NCBI RefSeq assembly: GCF_009733815.1
Contig: NZ_WNXY01000001.1
Location: 1-64,000, forward strand
DNA length: 64,000 bases
Source of the DNA: Pseudactinotalea suaedae
GTDB taxonomy: Bacteria > Actinomycetota > Actinomycetes > Actinomycetales > Beutenbergiaceae
Direction: 5' to 3'
The stretch's first letter is position 1, and each line of letters starts with the position of its first letter. Below, piece after piece: positions 1 to 9,309 of the stretch. The notes beneath the pieces are model-generated. The model made no database searches. It was not told where the DNA came from and saw only the letters and a list, made by a program, of their open reading frames with translations. The translations under genes and the position numbers were made by a program.

Positions 1-1
1 C

Positions 2-862
2 GGCCCCGCCCCCAGGCGGCGGGGCAGGAGTGGTTCGGCGCGGCTGAGCAGCGTCCTCAAGCACGCCGGGCTGATCGCCGCCAGCCTGGTGATGATCTAC
101 CCGTTGGTGTGGATGCTGGTGTCCTCGTTGCGGCCCACGGAGGTGATCTTCCGGACCCCGGGGTTGTGGCTGAACGAGCTCTACATCGAGAACTACATCC
201 AGGGCTGGACCGCGCTGGCCCGGCCGTTCGACTGGTACATCGTCAACTCCGGGATCGTGGTGCTGGGGGCGATCGCGGGGAACCTGATCTCCTGCTCGCT
301 GGCCGCTTACGCCTTCGCCCGGCTGAAGTTCCGGCTCCGGACGCTGTGGTTCGCGATCATGCTGATGACGATCATGCTGCCCTTCCACGTGGTGGTGGTG
401 CCGCAGTACATCGTCTTCAACAACCTGGGCATGGTGAACACGTTCCTGCCGCTGGTGCTGCCCAAGTTCTTGGCCACCGACGCCTTCTTCGTGTTCCTCA
501 TGGTCCAGTTCATCCGCGGCATCCCCAAGGAGCTGGACGAGGCCGCCCGCATCGATGGCGCCGGTCACCTGCGCATCTTCGGCCAGGTCATGATCCCGCT
601 GATGATCCCAGCCCTGGCCACCACCGCGATCTTCACCTTCATCTGGACCTGGAGCGACTTCTTCACCTCGCTGATCTACCTGACCAGCCCCGACATGTAC
701 ACCGTCCCGATCGCCCTGCGATCCTTCCTGGACGCCACCTCCGGCTCCAACTGGGGTGCCATGTTCGCGATGTCCATCGTCTCCCTCGTCCCGATCTTCC
801 TGGCCTTCCTCTTCGGCCAGAAATATCTCGTCAAAGGCATCGCCACCACCGGCGGCAAATAG
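2..862 (+). CDS. Carbohydrate ABC transporter permease, MalG/LacG type (5' end outside window)
   Basis: This is an inner-membrane permease of a CUT1-type sugar importer. The reading frame is open from the first bases of the window, so the true start may lie outside it. 286 codons are visible, close to the usual 270-300. A first membrane segment follows a basic N-terminus, and the cytoplasmic coupling loop is clear (ELDEAARIDGAG, about two thirds along), which docks to the ATPase. The C-terminus KYLVKGIATTGGK is typical of the MalG-like half. The binding protein and partner permease are presumably just upstream. It is closely similar to the permease at 10705-11538. The substrate cannot be told from sequence. 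Confidence 0.93.
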   Translation, partial: GPAPRRRGRSGSARLSSVLKHAGLIAASLVMIYPLVWMLVSSLRPTEVIFRTPGLWLNELYIENYIQGWTALARPFDWYIVNSGIVVLGAIAGNLISCSLAAYAFARLKFRLRTLWFAIMLMTIMLPFHVVVVPQYIVFNNLGMVNTFLPLVLPKFLATDAFFVFLMVQFIRGIPKELDEAARIDGAGHLRIFGQVMIPLMIPALATTAIFTFIWTWSDFFTSLIYLTSPDMYTVPIALRSFLDATSGSNWGAMFAMSIVSLVPIFLAFLFGQKYLVKGIATTGGK

Positions 863-871
863 CCCGGACGC

Positions 872-912
872 ACGACTGCCGCACGAGGACCAGGTCCTCG
901 TGCGGCAGTCGT
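872..912. terminator. Bidirectional terminator hairpin
   Basis: A near-perfect palindrome lies between two convergent genes, the permease ending at 862 and the phosphodiesterase ending at 924. The arms at 873-891 and 893-911 pair over 19 bases, plus an A-T pair at 872/912, around a single central A. A short loop must open in practice. There is no long T tract, as is usual in high-GC actinobacteria. It probably stops transcription from both sides. Confidence 0.75.
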
Positions 913-923
913 CGTCGCGTCGG

Positions 924-2237
924 TCAGGCGGGGACGGCCGCCGTGGCCAGCAGCTCGGTGAGGACCACGCCCTCGGCAGCGGGCAGGTCAAGACCCAGCA
1001 GCGCGGCGAACGTCGGTGCCTCGTCCAGCATGCTGCGCCGGCCCGCGTCCGCACCGGGTGCGAAGTCCGGACCGGTGCCGATGAAGACCGGCTGGCCACC
1101 GTGGCGCGGTGCGTGACCGTGGTTGCCGAGGTAGGCGGGGAAGTCGTCGTCACCGCGGCGGACCACCGGACGCCGGTCCAGCAGCATCCCGACGATCACA
1201 CCCGGCTCGGACTCGACCACGTAGTCGAAGGGACCGTCCAACCCGTAGTCGCGCAACGTCTCCTGCGAGGTCCAGATCTTCTCGATCCGGTACTCCGGCG
1301 TGCTCTCGATCTCGGCGAGCAACGCCTCGACCTCGGCGCGGCGCTCCGCCGTCAGGTCCTCGGCGAGGAACAGCTGCCCGGACAGGCCTGCGCCGAGGCA
1401 GAACACGTCGTAGTCGGCCAGCTTGCGCTCGGTGTCGAGCCGCAGGAAGCCACGCTCGGCGAAGATCACGTTGAGGTTGGTGTGCTGCTCGGTGTCCACG
1501 TGCCCGTGGTCGGAGACCAGCACGATGTTGGTCGTCTCGAGGTCGCCGTTGTCGGACAGCGCCTTGAGGTAGGAGCCGAGCGTGACGTCCACCTCCCGCA
1601 GCGCCTGCTCGACGTGCGGCCCGTAGCTGCCGCCGGCGTGCCGGGCCGAGTCGACCTCGACGAGGTGGACGAACATCACGTCCGGGCGCTCGTTGCGCAG
1701 GATCTGCTCCGAGACGTGGTTGACGAACGGGAAGTAGTTCCGCTTCGGCTCCCGGATCACCACCCGATCCAGGTTCGGCAGGATGTACCGCTCGAGGGAC
1801 GCCTCGTCGGTGGTCTGCCGGTACTGGTCCTCGAGGCCCTCGAACACCTGGGGGCTGGCGATCTCGGGCACCAGCCAGTCGATGTTCTGCTCGTTGGCGG
1901 TCACGGGCCACTGCACCGCGGCGACCGTGAGTCCCGCGGCCTTGGCCGCCTCGAAGAGGGTCGGGACCTTGATCGCCCTGGAGTCCCAGAACCACTCCGA
2001 CCTGTCGCCCTTCCCGGGCTGGAACTGGAGGTTGTTGAAGATCCCGCTCCGAGCCGGCGGGCAGCCGGTGGTCTGCGCCGTGTGGTTGGGGTAGGTGACC
2101 GAGGGGTAGATGCCCTCGATCTCGGCGACCGCCGCGCGCTCCAGGATCTGAGCGAACGCCGGCAGGGTCCGTGCGAAGGGGATGTCGTCGACGTGCATCG
2201 CGTCGACCGACACCACCAGCAGCTTGTGCTGTGTCAT
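924..2237 (-). CDS. Alkaline phosphatase superfamily protein (nucleotide pyrophosphatase/phosphodiesterase-like)
   Basis: This 437-residue enzyme should hydrolyse a phosphodiester or phosphomonoester with two bound metal ions. Family features are all visible: the first metal ligand in VSVDAMHVDD (Asp12), the nucleophile in YPSVTYPNH (Thr48), DSARH (Asp196, His200), SDHGH (Asp243, His244) and a late GNHGHAP motif. There is no signal peptide, so it is probably cytoplasmic. It is the last gene of the minus-strand operon, 34 bp after the binding-protein gene, so its substrate is probably what that importer brings in, for example a phosphorylated or phosphodiester-linked sugar or polyol. This substrate link is inference from position only. 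Confidence 0.85.
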   Translation of the reverse strand: MTQHKLLVVSVDAMHVDDIPFARTLPAFAQILERAAVAEIEGIYPSVTYPNHTAQTTGCPPARSGIFNNLQFQPGKGDRSEWFWDSRAIKVPTLFEAAKAAGLTVAAVQWPVTANEQNIDWLVPEIASPQVFEGLEDQYRQTTDEASLERYILPNLDRVVIREPKRNYFPFVNHVSEQILRNERPDVMFVHLVEVDSARHAGGSYGPHVEQALREVDVTLGSYLKALSDNGDLETTNIVLVSDHGHVDTEQHTNLNVIFAERGFLRLDTERKLADYDVFCLGAGLSGQLFLAEDLTAERRAEVEALLAEIESTPEYRIEKIWTSQETLRDYGLDGPFDYVVESEPGVIVGMLLDRRPVVRRGDDDFPAYLGNHGHAPRHGGQPVFIGTGPDFAPGADAGRRSMLDEAPTFAALLGLDLPAAEGVVLTELLATAAVPA

Positions 2238-2271
2238 GTCTGTCCTGCTCTCTGTTCAGGGGTGGGCAGGC

Positions 2272-3672
2272 TCAGGCGATCCCGAGGGCCTCGAGGTCGT
2301 CCCGGTTGTCCTCGAGGACGCCCTCGAGCTCGCCCCGCAGCGTGTCGATCGTGGCCTGCACATCGGCGTCGTCGCCCGTGAGAGTGGCGAACGCCTGACC
2401 CAGGGCCTGGACGCCGGCCTGGAACCAGAGCGCAGGTGCGACGGTCTGCGCGTTCTCGAGCTGGTCGATCGCCACCGTGAAGTTCGGGTTGGACGCGTGC
2501 AGCTCCTGGACCTCGGGCTCGTCCCGAGCAGCCGTGACGATCGGCACGTAGCCGGAGTTCATGTGGTACCAACCGGACATCTCCGGGGTCCCGAGAAACT
2601 TGAGCAGCTCGGCGGTCGCGTCCTGGCGCTCCTGCGAGTCGGTCTTGACCAGCGAGAACCCGGAGCCGCCCGTCGGCACCCGCGGCGGCTGGTTGACCTC
2701 GCCCGGCATGAACGCGGCGCCCAGCTCGAAGTCGACCGCGTCGGTGAGGCCGCGCATCGACGCCGTCGAGCCGTGCACCGCGGTGACGAGACCGGTCTGG
2801 AAGTCGGTGTGCGCGGCCTGAGCCTGGTAGGCGTGCCCGTCGACATGGACCCACTCCTTGGCGAAGGTCATCAGGTCCTGCACCGGGGCCTCCTCGGGCA
2901 TCACGGTGAAGCCGTCGGCCCACTGGCCGTCGAACGCCCACAGCCAGGAGGAGGCGAACCAGGCGTCGTCGGCGCCGTAGGCGAAGGTCTTGACCGGCTG
3001 CCCGGAGGAGGTCAGCGAGGCGATCTCCGGTCCGAACTCACGCAGCTGGGACCAGGTGTACTGGGTGTCGACCGGAAGGCCGAGCTCGGAGAACGCCGTC
3101 TTGTTGTAGTAGAACAGCGGCGTCGAGCGCGCGAAGGGGACCACGTAGGTCTCCTCGCCCGCCTTGCCCTCGCCGATGTAGTTCTGCAGGTAGATGTCGA
3201 GGTTCCACTCGTCCGTGAAGTGCGGGTCCAGCGGGGTCAGTGCACCGGCGAAGTAGAACTGGAGCCACTGCAGCTCCGGGAAGCAGACCATGTCCGGGAC
3301 CGCCTTGGCCTGCAGTGCCGCGGTGAACTGGGTGTTGAGGTCGGCGTAGCCGCCGACCGACTCGACCGCTGCGTAGATGTCGCTCTGCGAGTCGTTGAAC
3401 ATCGTGAAGGCCTCGGCCAGCACGTCGAACAGCGCACCGGTCCACGGGGCCCAGAACAGGATGTTGGTCCGGCCCTGGTACTGCGAGGGGATCTCGCCGA
3501 GCGCGGCCTGCTTCATGTCGGCACGGAGGTTGCTGCCGGAGCCACCGGCGTCACCGCCCCCGCCGGACGAGCCGCTCGAGGTGGGGACGGTGCATGCGGC
3601 GAGGGCCGCAGCACCGGCGCCCATGCCCAGCACGGTGAGCAGGCGGCGGCGGGAGAGCGTGAGGTCAGGCAT
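2272..3672 (-). CDS. Extracellular carbohydrate-binding lipoprotein
   Basis: This is the solute receptor of the ABC importer encoded upstream in the same operon, 466 residues, of the family 1 (UgpB/MalE-like) type. The N-terminus has paired arginines (SRRRLL) before a hydrophobic stretch and a lipobox LAAC with Cys27, followed by a Gly/Ser linker. It is therefore exported, possibly by Tat, and lipid-anchored. The ATG at 3672 was chosen because an AAGGAG ribosome binding site sits just upstream. A longer reading frame continues upstream but runs through the permease gene. The order permease-permease-receptor-phosphodiesterase recalls glycerol-phosphate uptake operons, but I cannot assign the ligand. 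Confidence 0.92.
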   Translation of the reverse strand: MPDLTLSRRRLLTVLGMGAGAAALAACTVPTSSGSSGGGGDAGGSGSNLRADMKQAALGEIPSQYQGRTNILFWAPWTGALFDVLAEAFTMFNDSQSDIYAAVESVGGYADLNTQFTAALQAKAVPDMVCFPELQWLQFYFAGALTPLDPHFTDEWNLDIYLQNYIGEGKAGEETYVVPFARSTPLFYYNKTAFSELGLPVDTQYTWSQLREFGPEIASLTSSGQPVKTFAYGADDAWFASSWLWAFDGQWADGFTVMPEEAPVQDLMTFAKEWVHVDGHAYQAQAAHTDFQTGLVTAVHGSTASMRGLTDAVDFELGAAFMPGEVNQPPRVPTGGSGFSLVKTDSQERQDATAELLKFLGTPEMSGWYHMNSGYVPIVTAARDEPEVQELHASNPNFTVAIDQLENAQTVAPALWFQAGVQALGQAFATLTGDDADVQATIDTLRGELEGVLEDNRDDLEALGIA

Positions 3673-3731
3673 GGGGACTCCTTGTTGGGGATGGAAACAT
3701 CGGTGGAAGGGGAGGCGGGGAGGGCGCGTGG

Positions 3732-4676
3732 TCAGCCCTTGAGGGCGCCCGAGACGATGCCGCCGACGATGCGGCGCTGGGCGAGGAAGAACACGACGAG
3801 CATCGGCAGCGCGACGATGACGGTGCCGGCCATCACCGGACCCCAGGAGTCGTAGCCCTCCTGGCTGCGCAGGAACATCAGCCCGATCGGAAGGGTGCGC
3901 ATGTCCGCCGTGGAGGTCACGATCAGCGGCCACACGAAGTCGTTCCACTTGCCGATCATCACGATCAGGGTCGCGGTGAGGATCATCGGCTGGCAGATCG
4001 GGGCGACGACGTTCCACATGCGTCGGACATGGCCCGCGCCGTCGATCTTCGCTGCGTCGACGAGCTCACCGGGCACCTGACGCATCTGCTGGTAGATCAG
4101 GAACATCGCGAACGCGGACCCGATGCCGGGCAGGATCAGGCCCTGGTAGGTGTTCAACCACCCCAGGCCGGCGACCGTGATGTAGTTGACGAGCAGCGTG
4201 ATGTGGCCGGGCAGCATCAGCGAGCCGACCATCACGGCGAAGATCAGCATCTTGCCGCGGAACCGCACGAAGGCGAACGCGTAGGCCGACAGCAGCGCGA
4301 CGCCGATCTCGAGCACGGTGCCCACCACGGTGGTGATGACCGAGTTCCGCAGGAACGCGCCGAACGGGGCCGAACGCCACGCCTCGGCGAAGTTGCCCCA
4401 CTCCAGCGAGCTGGGGATCCACGTCAGCGGGAACGTGTAGATCTCGTTCTCGGGCTTGAGCGAGGAGCTGAACAACCAGTAGATCGGGACCGCGAACACC
4501 GCGAAGACGAAGCCCAGCAGGATGTACAGGGCGATGGCCGCAGAGCGGGAGCGGCGTGGCGCCCTGCGACGGTCCCGTTCCGGGCGGATCCCCGTACGGG
4601 TGCCCTCGTCGGCCTCGGCGGCGGGTGCGGGAACGGCGTCGGCCGGAGCGATCGGCCGTGGCGAGGTGAGCGTCAT
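3732..4676 (-). CDS. Carbohydrate ABC transporter permease, MalG type
   Basis: This is a 314-residue membrane permease of the CUT1 importer encoded at 2272-5602. It has a long basic N-terminal tail of about 45 residues, then about six membrane segments. The ATPase-docking loop reads ELVDAAKIDGAGHVRR. The start ATG at 4676 overlaps the stop of the upstream permease by four bases (ATGA), so the two are translationally coupled. Upstream in-frame codons belong to the other permease. The 59-bp gap to the receptor gene at 3672 contains that gene's ribosome binding site. Confidence 0.93.
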   Translation of the reverse strand: MTLTSPRPIAPADAVPAPAAEADEGTRTGIRPERDRRRAPRRSRSAAIALYILLGFVFAVFAVPIYWLFSSSLKPENEIYTFPLTWIPSSLEWGNFAEAWRSAPFGAFLRNSVITTVVGTVLEIGVALLSAYAFAFVRFRGKMLIFAVMVGSLMLPGHITLLVNYITVAGLGWLNTYQGLILPGIGSAFAMFLIYQQMRQVPGELVDAAKIDGAGHVRRMWNVVAPICQPMILTATLIVMIGKWNDFVWPLIVTSTADMRTLPIGLMFLRSQEGYDSWGPVMAGTVIVALPMLVVFFLAQRRIVGGIVSGALKG

Positions 4677-5602
4677 GAGTAGTGGACCTGCCTCGAGGCG
4701 TAACGGGTCTGGACGAGGGTGACGACCAGCAGGAGCACGAACATCACGGTGGCCGTGGCTGCGGAGTTGCCGATGTTGAAGCTCACGAAGGCCTGGTCGT
4801 AGATCAGCCACGGCAGCGTGGTGCTCGACGTCCCGGGCCCGCCGCCCGTCAGCGTGGCGATGATGTCGAACGTCTGGGCCGCCGCGATGATCCCGGTGAC
4901 CGTGAGGAAGAACGTGATCGGGCTGAGCAGCGGCAGCGTCATGTGCCTGAACAGCTTCCAGCCGCGCGCCCCGTCGAGCGAGGCGGCCTCGAAGATGTCC
5001 TTGGGCAGGTCGAGGATCGCGGCGTAGTAGATGATCGCGACGAACCCGAGCCGCTGCCACGCCGAGGCGATGATGATGGCCCAGAGCGAGAAGTCGGAGG
5101 TGGTGGTCCACCGGGGCGAGTCGGCGCCGAACATCTCGAAGAACCAGCGGCTCAGACCGTAGTTCGGGTCGAAGAGGAAGAGCCAGAGCACACCGACCGC
5201 CGCGCCGGGGAGCATGTGCGGTGCGAACGCGATCGTGCGCACGACGCCGCTGAAGCGGAGCCGCTGCGCGAGCAGGCCACCGATCGCGAGGCCACCCACC
5301 ATGGTGCCGGCGACCGTGAACAGCACGAAGAGCGCCGTGTTGGTGAGCGCCTCCATCAGCAGCGAGCCCGGCTGGAAGAGGTCGACGTAGTTCTCGAGGC
5401 CGACCAGCACCGGCGCGGGCTGCACGAAGTCCCAGTCGGTGAAGCTGAGCACGAGGTTGTACAGCGTCGGGTAGTAGCCGAACACGACGATCGCGGCGAG
5501 GTTCGGGATGATGAGGGCCCAGAACAGCAACCCCTCACGCATCAGCATGCGGGTACGCACCGCTGACCTTCGTCGAGCAGGTGGGGGAGCGAGCGCGGTC
5601 AT
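4673..5602 (-). CDS. Carbohydrate ABC transporter permease, MalF type
   Basis: This is the first gene of the minus-strand importer operon and encodes a 309-residue permease. After the basic tail PARRRSAVRTR come about six membrane segments, and the coupling loop reads DIFEAASLDGARGW. The ATG at 5602 (MTALAPP) is preferred over the upstream frame because a GGAG lies about 12 bases before it and family similarity starts there. No ATPase gene accompanies the operon, so a shared ATPase is expected. It is transcribed away from ileS. I found no convincing promoter in the roughly 145 bp between it and the T-box promoter. Confidence 0.92.
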   Translation of the reverse strand: MTALAPPPARRRSAVRTRMLMREGLLFWALIIPNLAAIVVFGYYPTLYNLVLSFTDWDFVQPAPVLVGLENYVDLFQPGSLLMEALTNTALFVLFTVAGTMVGGLAIGGLLAQRLRFSGVVRTIAFAPHMLPGAAVGVLWLFLFDPNYGLSRWFFEMFGADSPRWTTTSDFSLWAIIIASAWQRLGFVAIIYYAAILDLPKDIFEAASLDGARGWKLFRHMTLPLLSPITFFLTVTGIIAAAQTFDIIATLTGGGPGTSSTTLPWLIYDQAFVSFNIGNSAATATVMFVLLLVVTLVQTRYASRQVHYS

Positions 5603-5747
5603 TCCTGATAGCTCCGTCGGGTCGCGGGTGAGCAGTCGGCCAGGGACTAGGCAAGACCTGCCCGGTGGCCGCCAACCCACCGCGACGTGACGAGCAGGTG
5701 GCGGTGTGGCGAAGCCCATATGACCTGGCCCGCGCGGTGCGGCGGCG

Positions 5748-5753
5748 TAGTAT
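5748..5753 (+). promoter_or_regulatory. Candidate -10 of the ileS T-box transcript
   Basis: TAGTAT lies a few bases before the first structured part of the ileS leader and matches the TAnnnT pattern of actinobacterial -10 elements. No good -35 hexamer stands at 16-18 bp. The rest of the gap 5603-5747 must also hold the promoter of the divergent importer operon. I see no clear operator in it. Confidence 0.4.
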
Positions 5754-5756
5754 GAG

Positions 5757-6012
5757 GGCCACAGGCATCGACCCGGCCATCACCGGCGAGCCTCCGGAAG
5801 AACGGCGCTCTCGACACCTCTCGCCCTGCGAGAGGTGGGGCGGGTGCCCAGTAGAACCGGACGGGGCAGGCCCGTCACAGCCGTCGTGGAGTGGTCACGC
5901 CACCCGAAGCACAACCGGGTGAGCGGGGCAAGCGAGGTGGTACCGCGGTTCGCTCACGGGCGGGTCGTCCTCGCGGACGACGCCCGACCACCCGCTCCCA
6001 GAGGACCACACG
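5757..6012 (+). promoter_or_regulatory. T-box riboswitch leader of ileS (isoleucine, translational type)
   Basis: The leader senses uncharged tRNA-Ile and controls ileS. The conserved actinobacterial short stem I is present. The specifier triplet ATC (isoleucine) is at 5779-5781, within the segment reading ccATCaccggcgagcctc, followed by ggaagaac. The T-box core AGGTGGTACCGCGG, which pairs with the tRNA 3' end, is at 5935-5948. It is followed by a strong hairpin (arms 5961-5970 and about 5975-5986) and then the ribosome binding site GAGG at 6001-6004. No terminator with a T tract is present, so control is probably at translation initiation by hiding or freeing the ribosome site, as established for actinobacterial ileS T-boxes. 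Confidence 0.9.
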
Positions 6013-9000
6013 ATGGCCAGCACCTACCCCCGCCACCGCGATGCCAGCCCGGCCACACCGCCGTCGGACGAGGGCGTCGTCAGCTCACCGAACCTGCCCG
6101 AGCTCGAGGAGAACGTCCTCGCGTTCTGGAAGGCCGACGGCACCTTCCAGGCCTCGATCGACGCCCGGCCGGCCGGTGACAACGGGTCGAACGAGTTCGT
6201 CTTCTACGACGGGCCGCCCTACGCGAACGGTCTCCCGCACTACGGTCACCTCCTCACCGGCTACACCAAGGACGTCGTGCCGCGGTTCCAGACGATGCTG
6301 GGGCGCCGGGTGGAGCGCCGGTTCGGGTGGGACACCCACGGGCTGCCGGTCGAGCTCGAGACCGAGCGGCTGCTCGGCATCACCGACAAGGCCCAGATCG
6401 ACGAGATGGGGATCGAGGCGTTCAACGCCGCCTGCCGCGACTCGGTGTCCCGCTACACCGGCGAGTGGGAGGAGTACGTCACCCGGCAGGCGCGCTGGGT
6501 GGACTTCGAGAACGACTACCGCACGCTCGAGCCCTGGTACATGGAGTCGGTGATCTGGGCGTTCAAGCGGCTGTACGACAAGGGGCTGGCCTACCAGGGC
6601 TACCGCGTGCTGCCGTACTGCTGGCGCGACCAGACGCCGCTGTCCAACCACGAGCTCCGGATGGACGACGACGTCTACCAGATGCGCCAGGACCCGGCCG
6701 TGACGGTCGGGCTGCGCCTGGCCACCGGCGAGCTCGCGCTCGTCTGGACCACGACGCCCTGGACGCTGCCGAGCAACCTCGCGATCGTCGTCGGCCGCGA
6801 CATCGACTACGTGGTGGTGACCTCGGACGCGACGGGCTCGACCGAGCGTTACGTCCTCGCGGCGGAGCGCCTGCAGGCGTACGCGCGCGAGCTGAAGAAC
6901 GAGGGAGTCGAGGACGTCGAGGAGCAGGTGGTCGAGCGGCTGAAGGGCGCCGACCTGCTCGAGCGCAGCTACACGCCGCCGTTCTCCTACTACCTCGGTC
7001 ACAAGAACGCGTTCCGGATCGTCGAGGCCGACTTCGTCACCACCACCGACGGCACCGGCCTGGTCCACACCGCGGGTGCGTTCGGCGAGGACGACAAGGC
7101 GGTCACCGACCGCGAGGGCATCGAGGCGGTGATGCCGGTCGGCGCGGACGGCAGGTTCACCGAGCCGGTCCTGGACTACGCGGATCAGCTCGTGTTCGAC
7201 GCCAACGCGCCGATCATCGCCGACCTCAAGCGCGCGACCCGGGGCGAGACCGCCTCGTCGGTGACGCCCGGCACCGTGCTGCTGCGGCAGGAGACCTACG
7301 ACCACTCCTACCCGCACTGCTGGCGGTGCCGCAACCCGTTGATCTACAAGGGCGTCGAGTCCTGGTTCATCCGGGTCACCGAGTTCAAGGACCGCCTGGT
7401 CGAGCTCAACCAGGAGATCACCTGGGTGCCCGACCACATCAAGGACGGGCAGTTCGGCACGTGGCTCGAGAACGCACGCGACTGGTCGGTCTCGCGGAAC
7501 CGCTACTGGGGCACCCCGATCCCGGTCTGGATGAGCGACGACCCCGAGTACCCGCGCATCGAGGTCTACGGCAGCTTCGCCGAGCTCGAGGAGGCCTTCG
7601 GCGTACCGGTCACCGACCTGCACCGGCCCTTCATCGACGAGCTGACGCGGCCGAACCCGGATGATCCGACCGGGCGCTCCACCATGCGCCGCATCCCGGA
7701 CATCCTCGACGTGTGGTTCGACTCCGGGTCGATGCCGTTCGCGCAGGTGCACTACCCGTTCGAGAACCAGGACTGGTTCGAGCACCACTACCCGGGCGAC
7801 TTCATCGTGGAGTACATCGGCCAGACCCGCGGGTGGTTCTACACGATGCACGTGCTGGCGACCGCGCTGTTCGACCGGCAGGCGTTCCAGACCTGCATCA
7901 GCCACGGGATCGTGCTGGGCGACGACGGCCGCAAGGCCAGCAAGTCGCTGCGCAACTTCCCCGACCCGTACGCGATGTGGAACACCTACGGCTCCGACGC
8001 CGTCCGGCTCTCGCTCATGGGGTCGCCGGTGCTGCGCGGCGGCAACCTCATCGTCGCGGAGGAGTCGATCCGCGAGCAGGTGCGCGGTGTGCTGCTGCCG
8101 CTGTGGAACACCTGGTACTTCTTCTCGCTGTACGCCAACACCGTGGCCGACGGCGAAGGTTACGTCGCGGCGGCGCCCTCGCCCGGGTCCGTGGCCGACC
8201 TGGACGAGCTCGACCGCTACGTGCTCGCCAAGACGCGCGCGTTCGCCGATGCCGCGAAGGCGGATCTCGAGGCGTACGACATCCCGGGTGCGGTGCAGAG
8301 GCTGAAGGACCACCTCGACGTCGTCACGAACTGGTACGTGCGGAACTCCCGTGACCGCTTCTGGGCCGAGGACGCCGAGGCCTACGACACCCTCTTCACG
8401 GTGCTCGAGGTGACGTGCCGCGTCGCGGCGCCGCTGGCGCCGATGGTGACCGAGGAGATCTGGCGCGGTCTGACGGGGCAGCGGTCGGTGCACCTGACCG
8501 ACTGGCCCGACGCCGACAGCAGCGAGGACGCCACCGCGACGGCGCTCGTGGCCGACGAGGCGCTCGTGGCGGCCATGGACGCCGTGCGCGAGGTCGTCAG
8601 CACGGCCCACGGGCTGCGCAAGGCCAACAAGCTGCGGGTGCGGCAGCCGCTGCGCTCGCTCGTGGTCGCGGTGCCCGAGCCGGCGGCGCTGCAGCCCTTC
8701 GCCGACCTGATCGCCGACGAGGTCAACCTCAAGGAGGTGCGGCTGGTCAGCGAGGCGGAGACGCCGGCGGCCAGGTATGGCCTGGTCACCACCCTGCAGG
8801 TCAACGCCCGGGCGGCGGGACCGCGGCTCGGCAAGGACGTGCAGAAGGTCATCCAGGCGGCGCGGGCAGGCAGCTGGGAGCAGACCGAGGCGGGGGTGCT
8901 CGCCGGCGGCGTCGCGCTGCAGGAGGGCGAGTACTCCCTCGTCACCAAGGTGGAGGACCGCTTCGGCGACTCGATCGCGGCCGCGGTGCTTCCCGGTGGC

Positions 9001-9309
9001 GGGTTCGTGGTGCTCGATCTCGCGCTGGACGACGAGCTGCTCGGCGATGGTTACGCACGCGACGTGGTCCGCCAGGTGCAGGACGCCCGCAAGGCGGCCG
9101 GCCTGCACGTGGCCGACCGGATCACGCTCCGGCTCTCCGTCCCGGGGACGTGGGCGCAGGCGGTCGCTGATCGGTCCGCCTTCATCGGCGAGGAGACGCT
9201 CGCGCTCCAGGTCGCGGTCGAGGCCTCACCGATGGTCGTCGACGGCGATGGTGACGGCGTCGATGACCGGACGGTCGGCATCGAGCTCATCAAGGTGGCG
9301 CAGTCATGA
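6013..9309 (+). CDS. ileS: Isoleucyl-tRNA synthetase
   Basis: It charges tRNA-Ile with isoleucine in the cytoplasm. The 1098 residues make it the long form. Class I signatures are intact: HYGH at residues 76-79 (in GLPHYGHLL) and the KMSKS loop as KASKS at 641-645. The editing domain lies between them, and an HCWRC motif precedes the second half of the catalytic core. The anticodon-binding and C-terminal domains fill residues from about 720 onward. The start ATG follows GAGG in the T-box leader. It overlaps folC by four bases. The length and HYGH signature resemble the IleS2 type found in actinobacteria and eukaryotes, which is often less sensitive to mupirocin. That property is inferred and not visible. 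Confidence 0.98.
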   Translation: MASTYPRHRDASPATPPSDEGVVSSPNLPELEENVLAFWKADGTFQASIDARPAGDNGSNEFVFYDGPPYANGLPHYGHLLTGYTKDVVPRFQTMLGRRVERRFGWDTHGLPVELETERLLGITDKAQIDEMGIEAFNAACRDSVSRYTGEWEEYVTRQARWVDFENDYRTLEPWYMESVIWAFKRLYDKGLAYQGYRVLPYCWRDQTPLSNHELRMDDDVYQMRQDPAVTVGLRLATGELALVWTTTPWTLPSNLAIVVGRDIDYVVVTSDATGSTERYVLAAERLQAYARELKNEGVEDVEEQVVERLKGADLLERSYTPPFSYYLGHKNAFRIVEADFVTTTDGTGLVHTAGAFGEDDKAVTDREGIEAVMPVGADGRFTEPVLDYADQLVFDANAPIIADLKRATRGETASSVTPGTVLLRQETYDHSYPHCWRCRNPLIYKGVESWFIRVTEFKDRLVELNQEITWVPDHIKDGQFGTWLENARDWSVSRNRYWGTPIPVWMSDDPEYPRIEVYGSFAELEEAFGVPVTDLHRPFIDELTRPNPDDPTGRSTMRRIPDILDVWFDSGSMPFAQVHYPFENQDWFEHHYPGDFIVEYIGQTRGWFYTMHVLATALFDRQAFQTCISHGIVLGDDGRKASKSLRNFPDPYAMWNTYGSDAVRLSLMGSPVLRGGNLIVAEESIREQVRGVLLPLWNTWYFFSLYANTVADGEGYVAAAPSPGSVADLDELDRYVLAKTRAFADAAKADLEAYDIPGAVQRLKDHLDVVTNWYVRNSRDRFWAEDAEAYDTLFTVLEVTCRVAAPLAPMVTEEIWRGLTGQRSVHLTDWPDADSSEDATATALVADEALVAAMDAVREVVSTAHGLRKANKLRVRQPLRSLVVAVPEPAALQPFADLIADEVNLKEVRLVSEAETPAARYGLVTTLQVNARAAGPRLGKDVQKVIQAARAGSWEQTEAGVLAGGVALQEGEYSLVTKVEDRFGDSIAAAVLPGGGFVVLDLALDDELLGDGYARDVVRQVQDARKAAGLHVADRITLRLSVPGTWAQAVADRSAFIGEETLALQVAVEASPMVVDGDGDGVDDRTVGIELIKVAQS

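Noticed and set aside
2-862. A truncated pseudogene at the left edge
   Set aside because: The frame is open through the window edge and the family core is complete, so the missing start is due to the window boundary.
6085-9108. Open frame of about 1000 codons on the minus strand opposite ileS
   Set aside because: It mirrors the codon structure of ileS in GC-rich DNA, has no family features and no ribosome site; ileS is certain.
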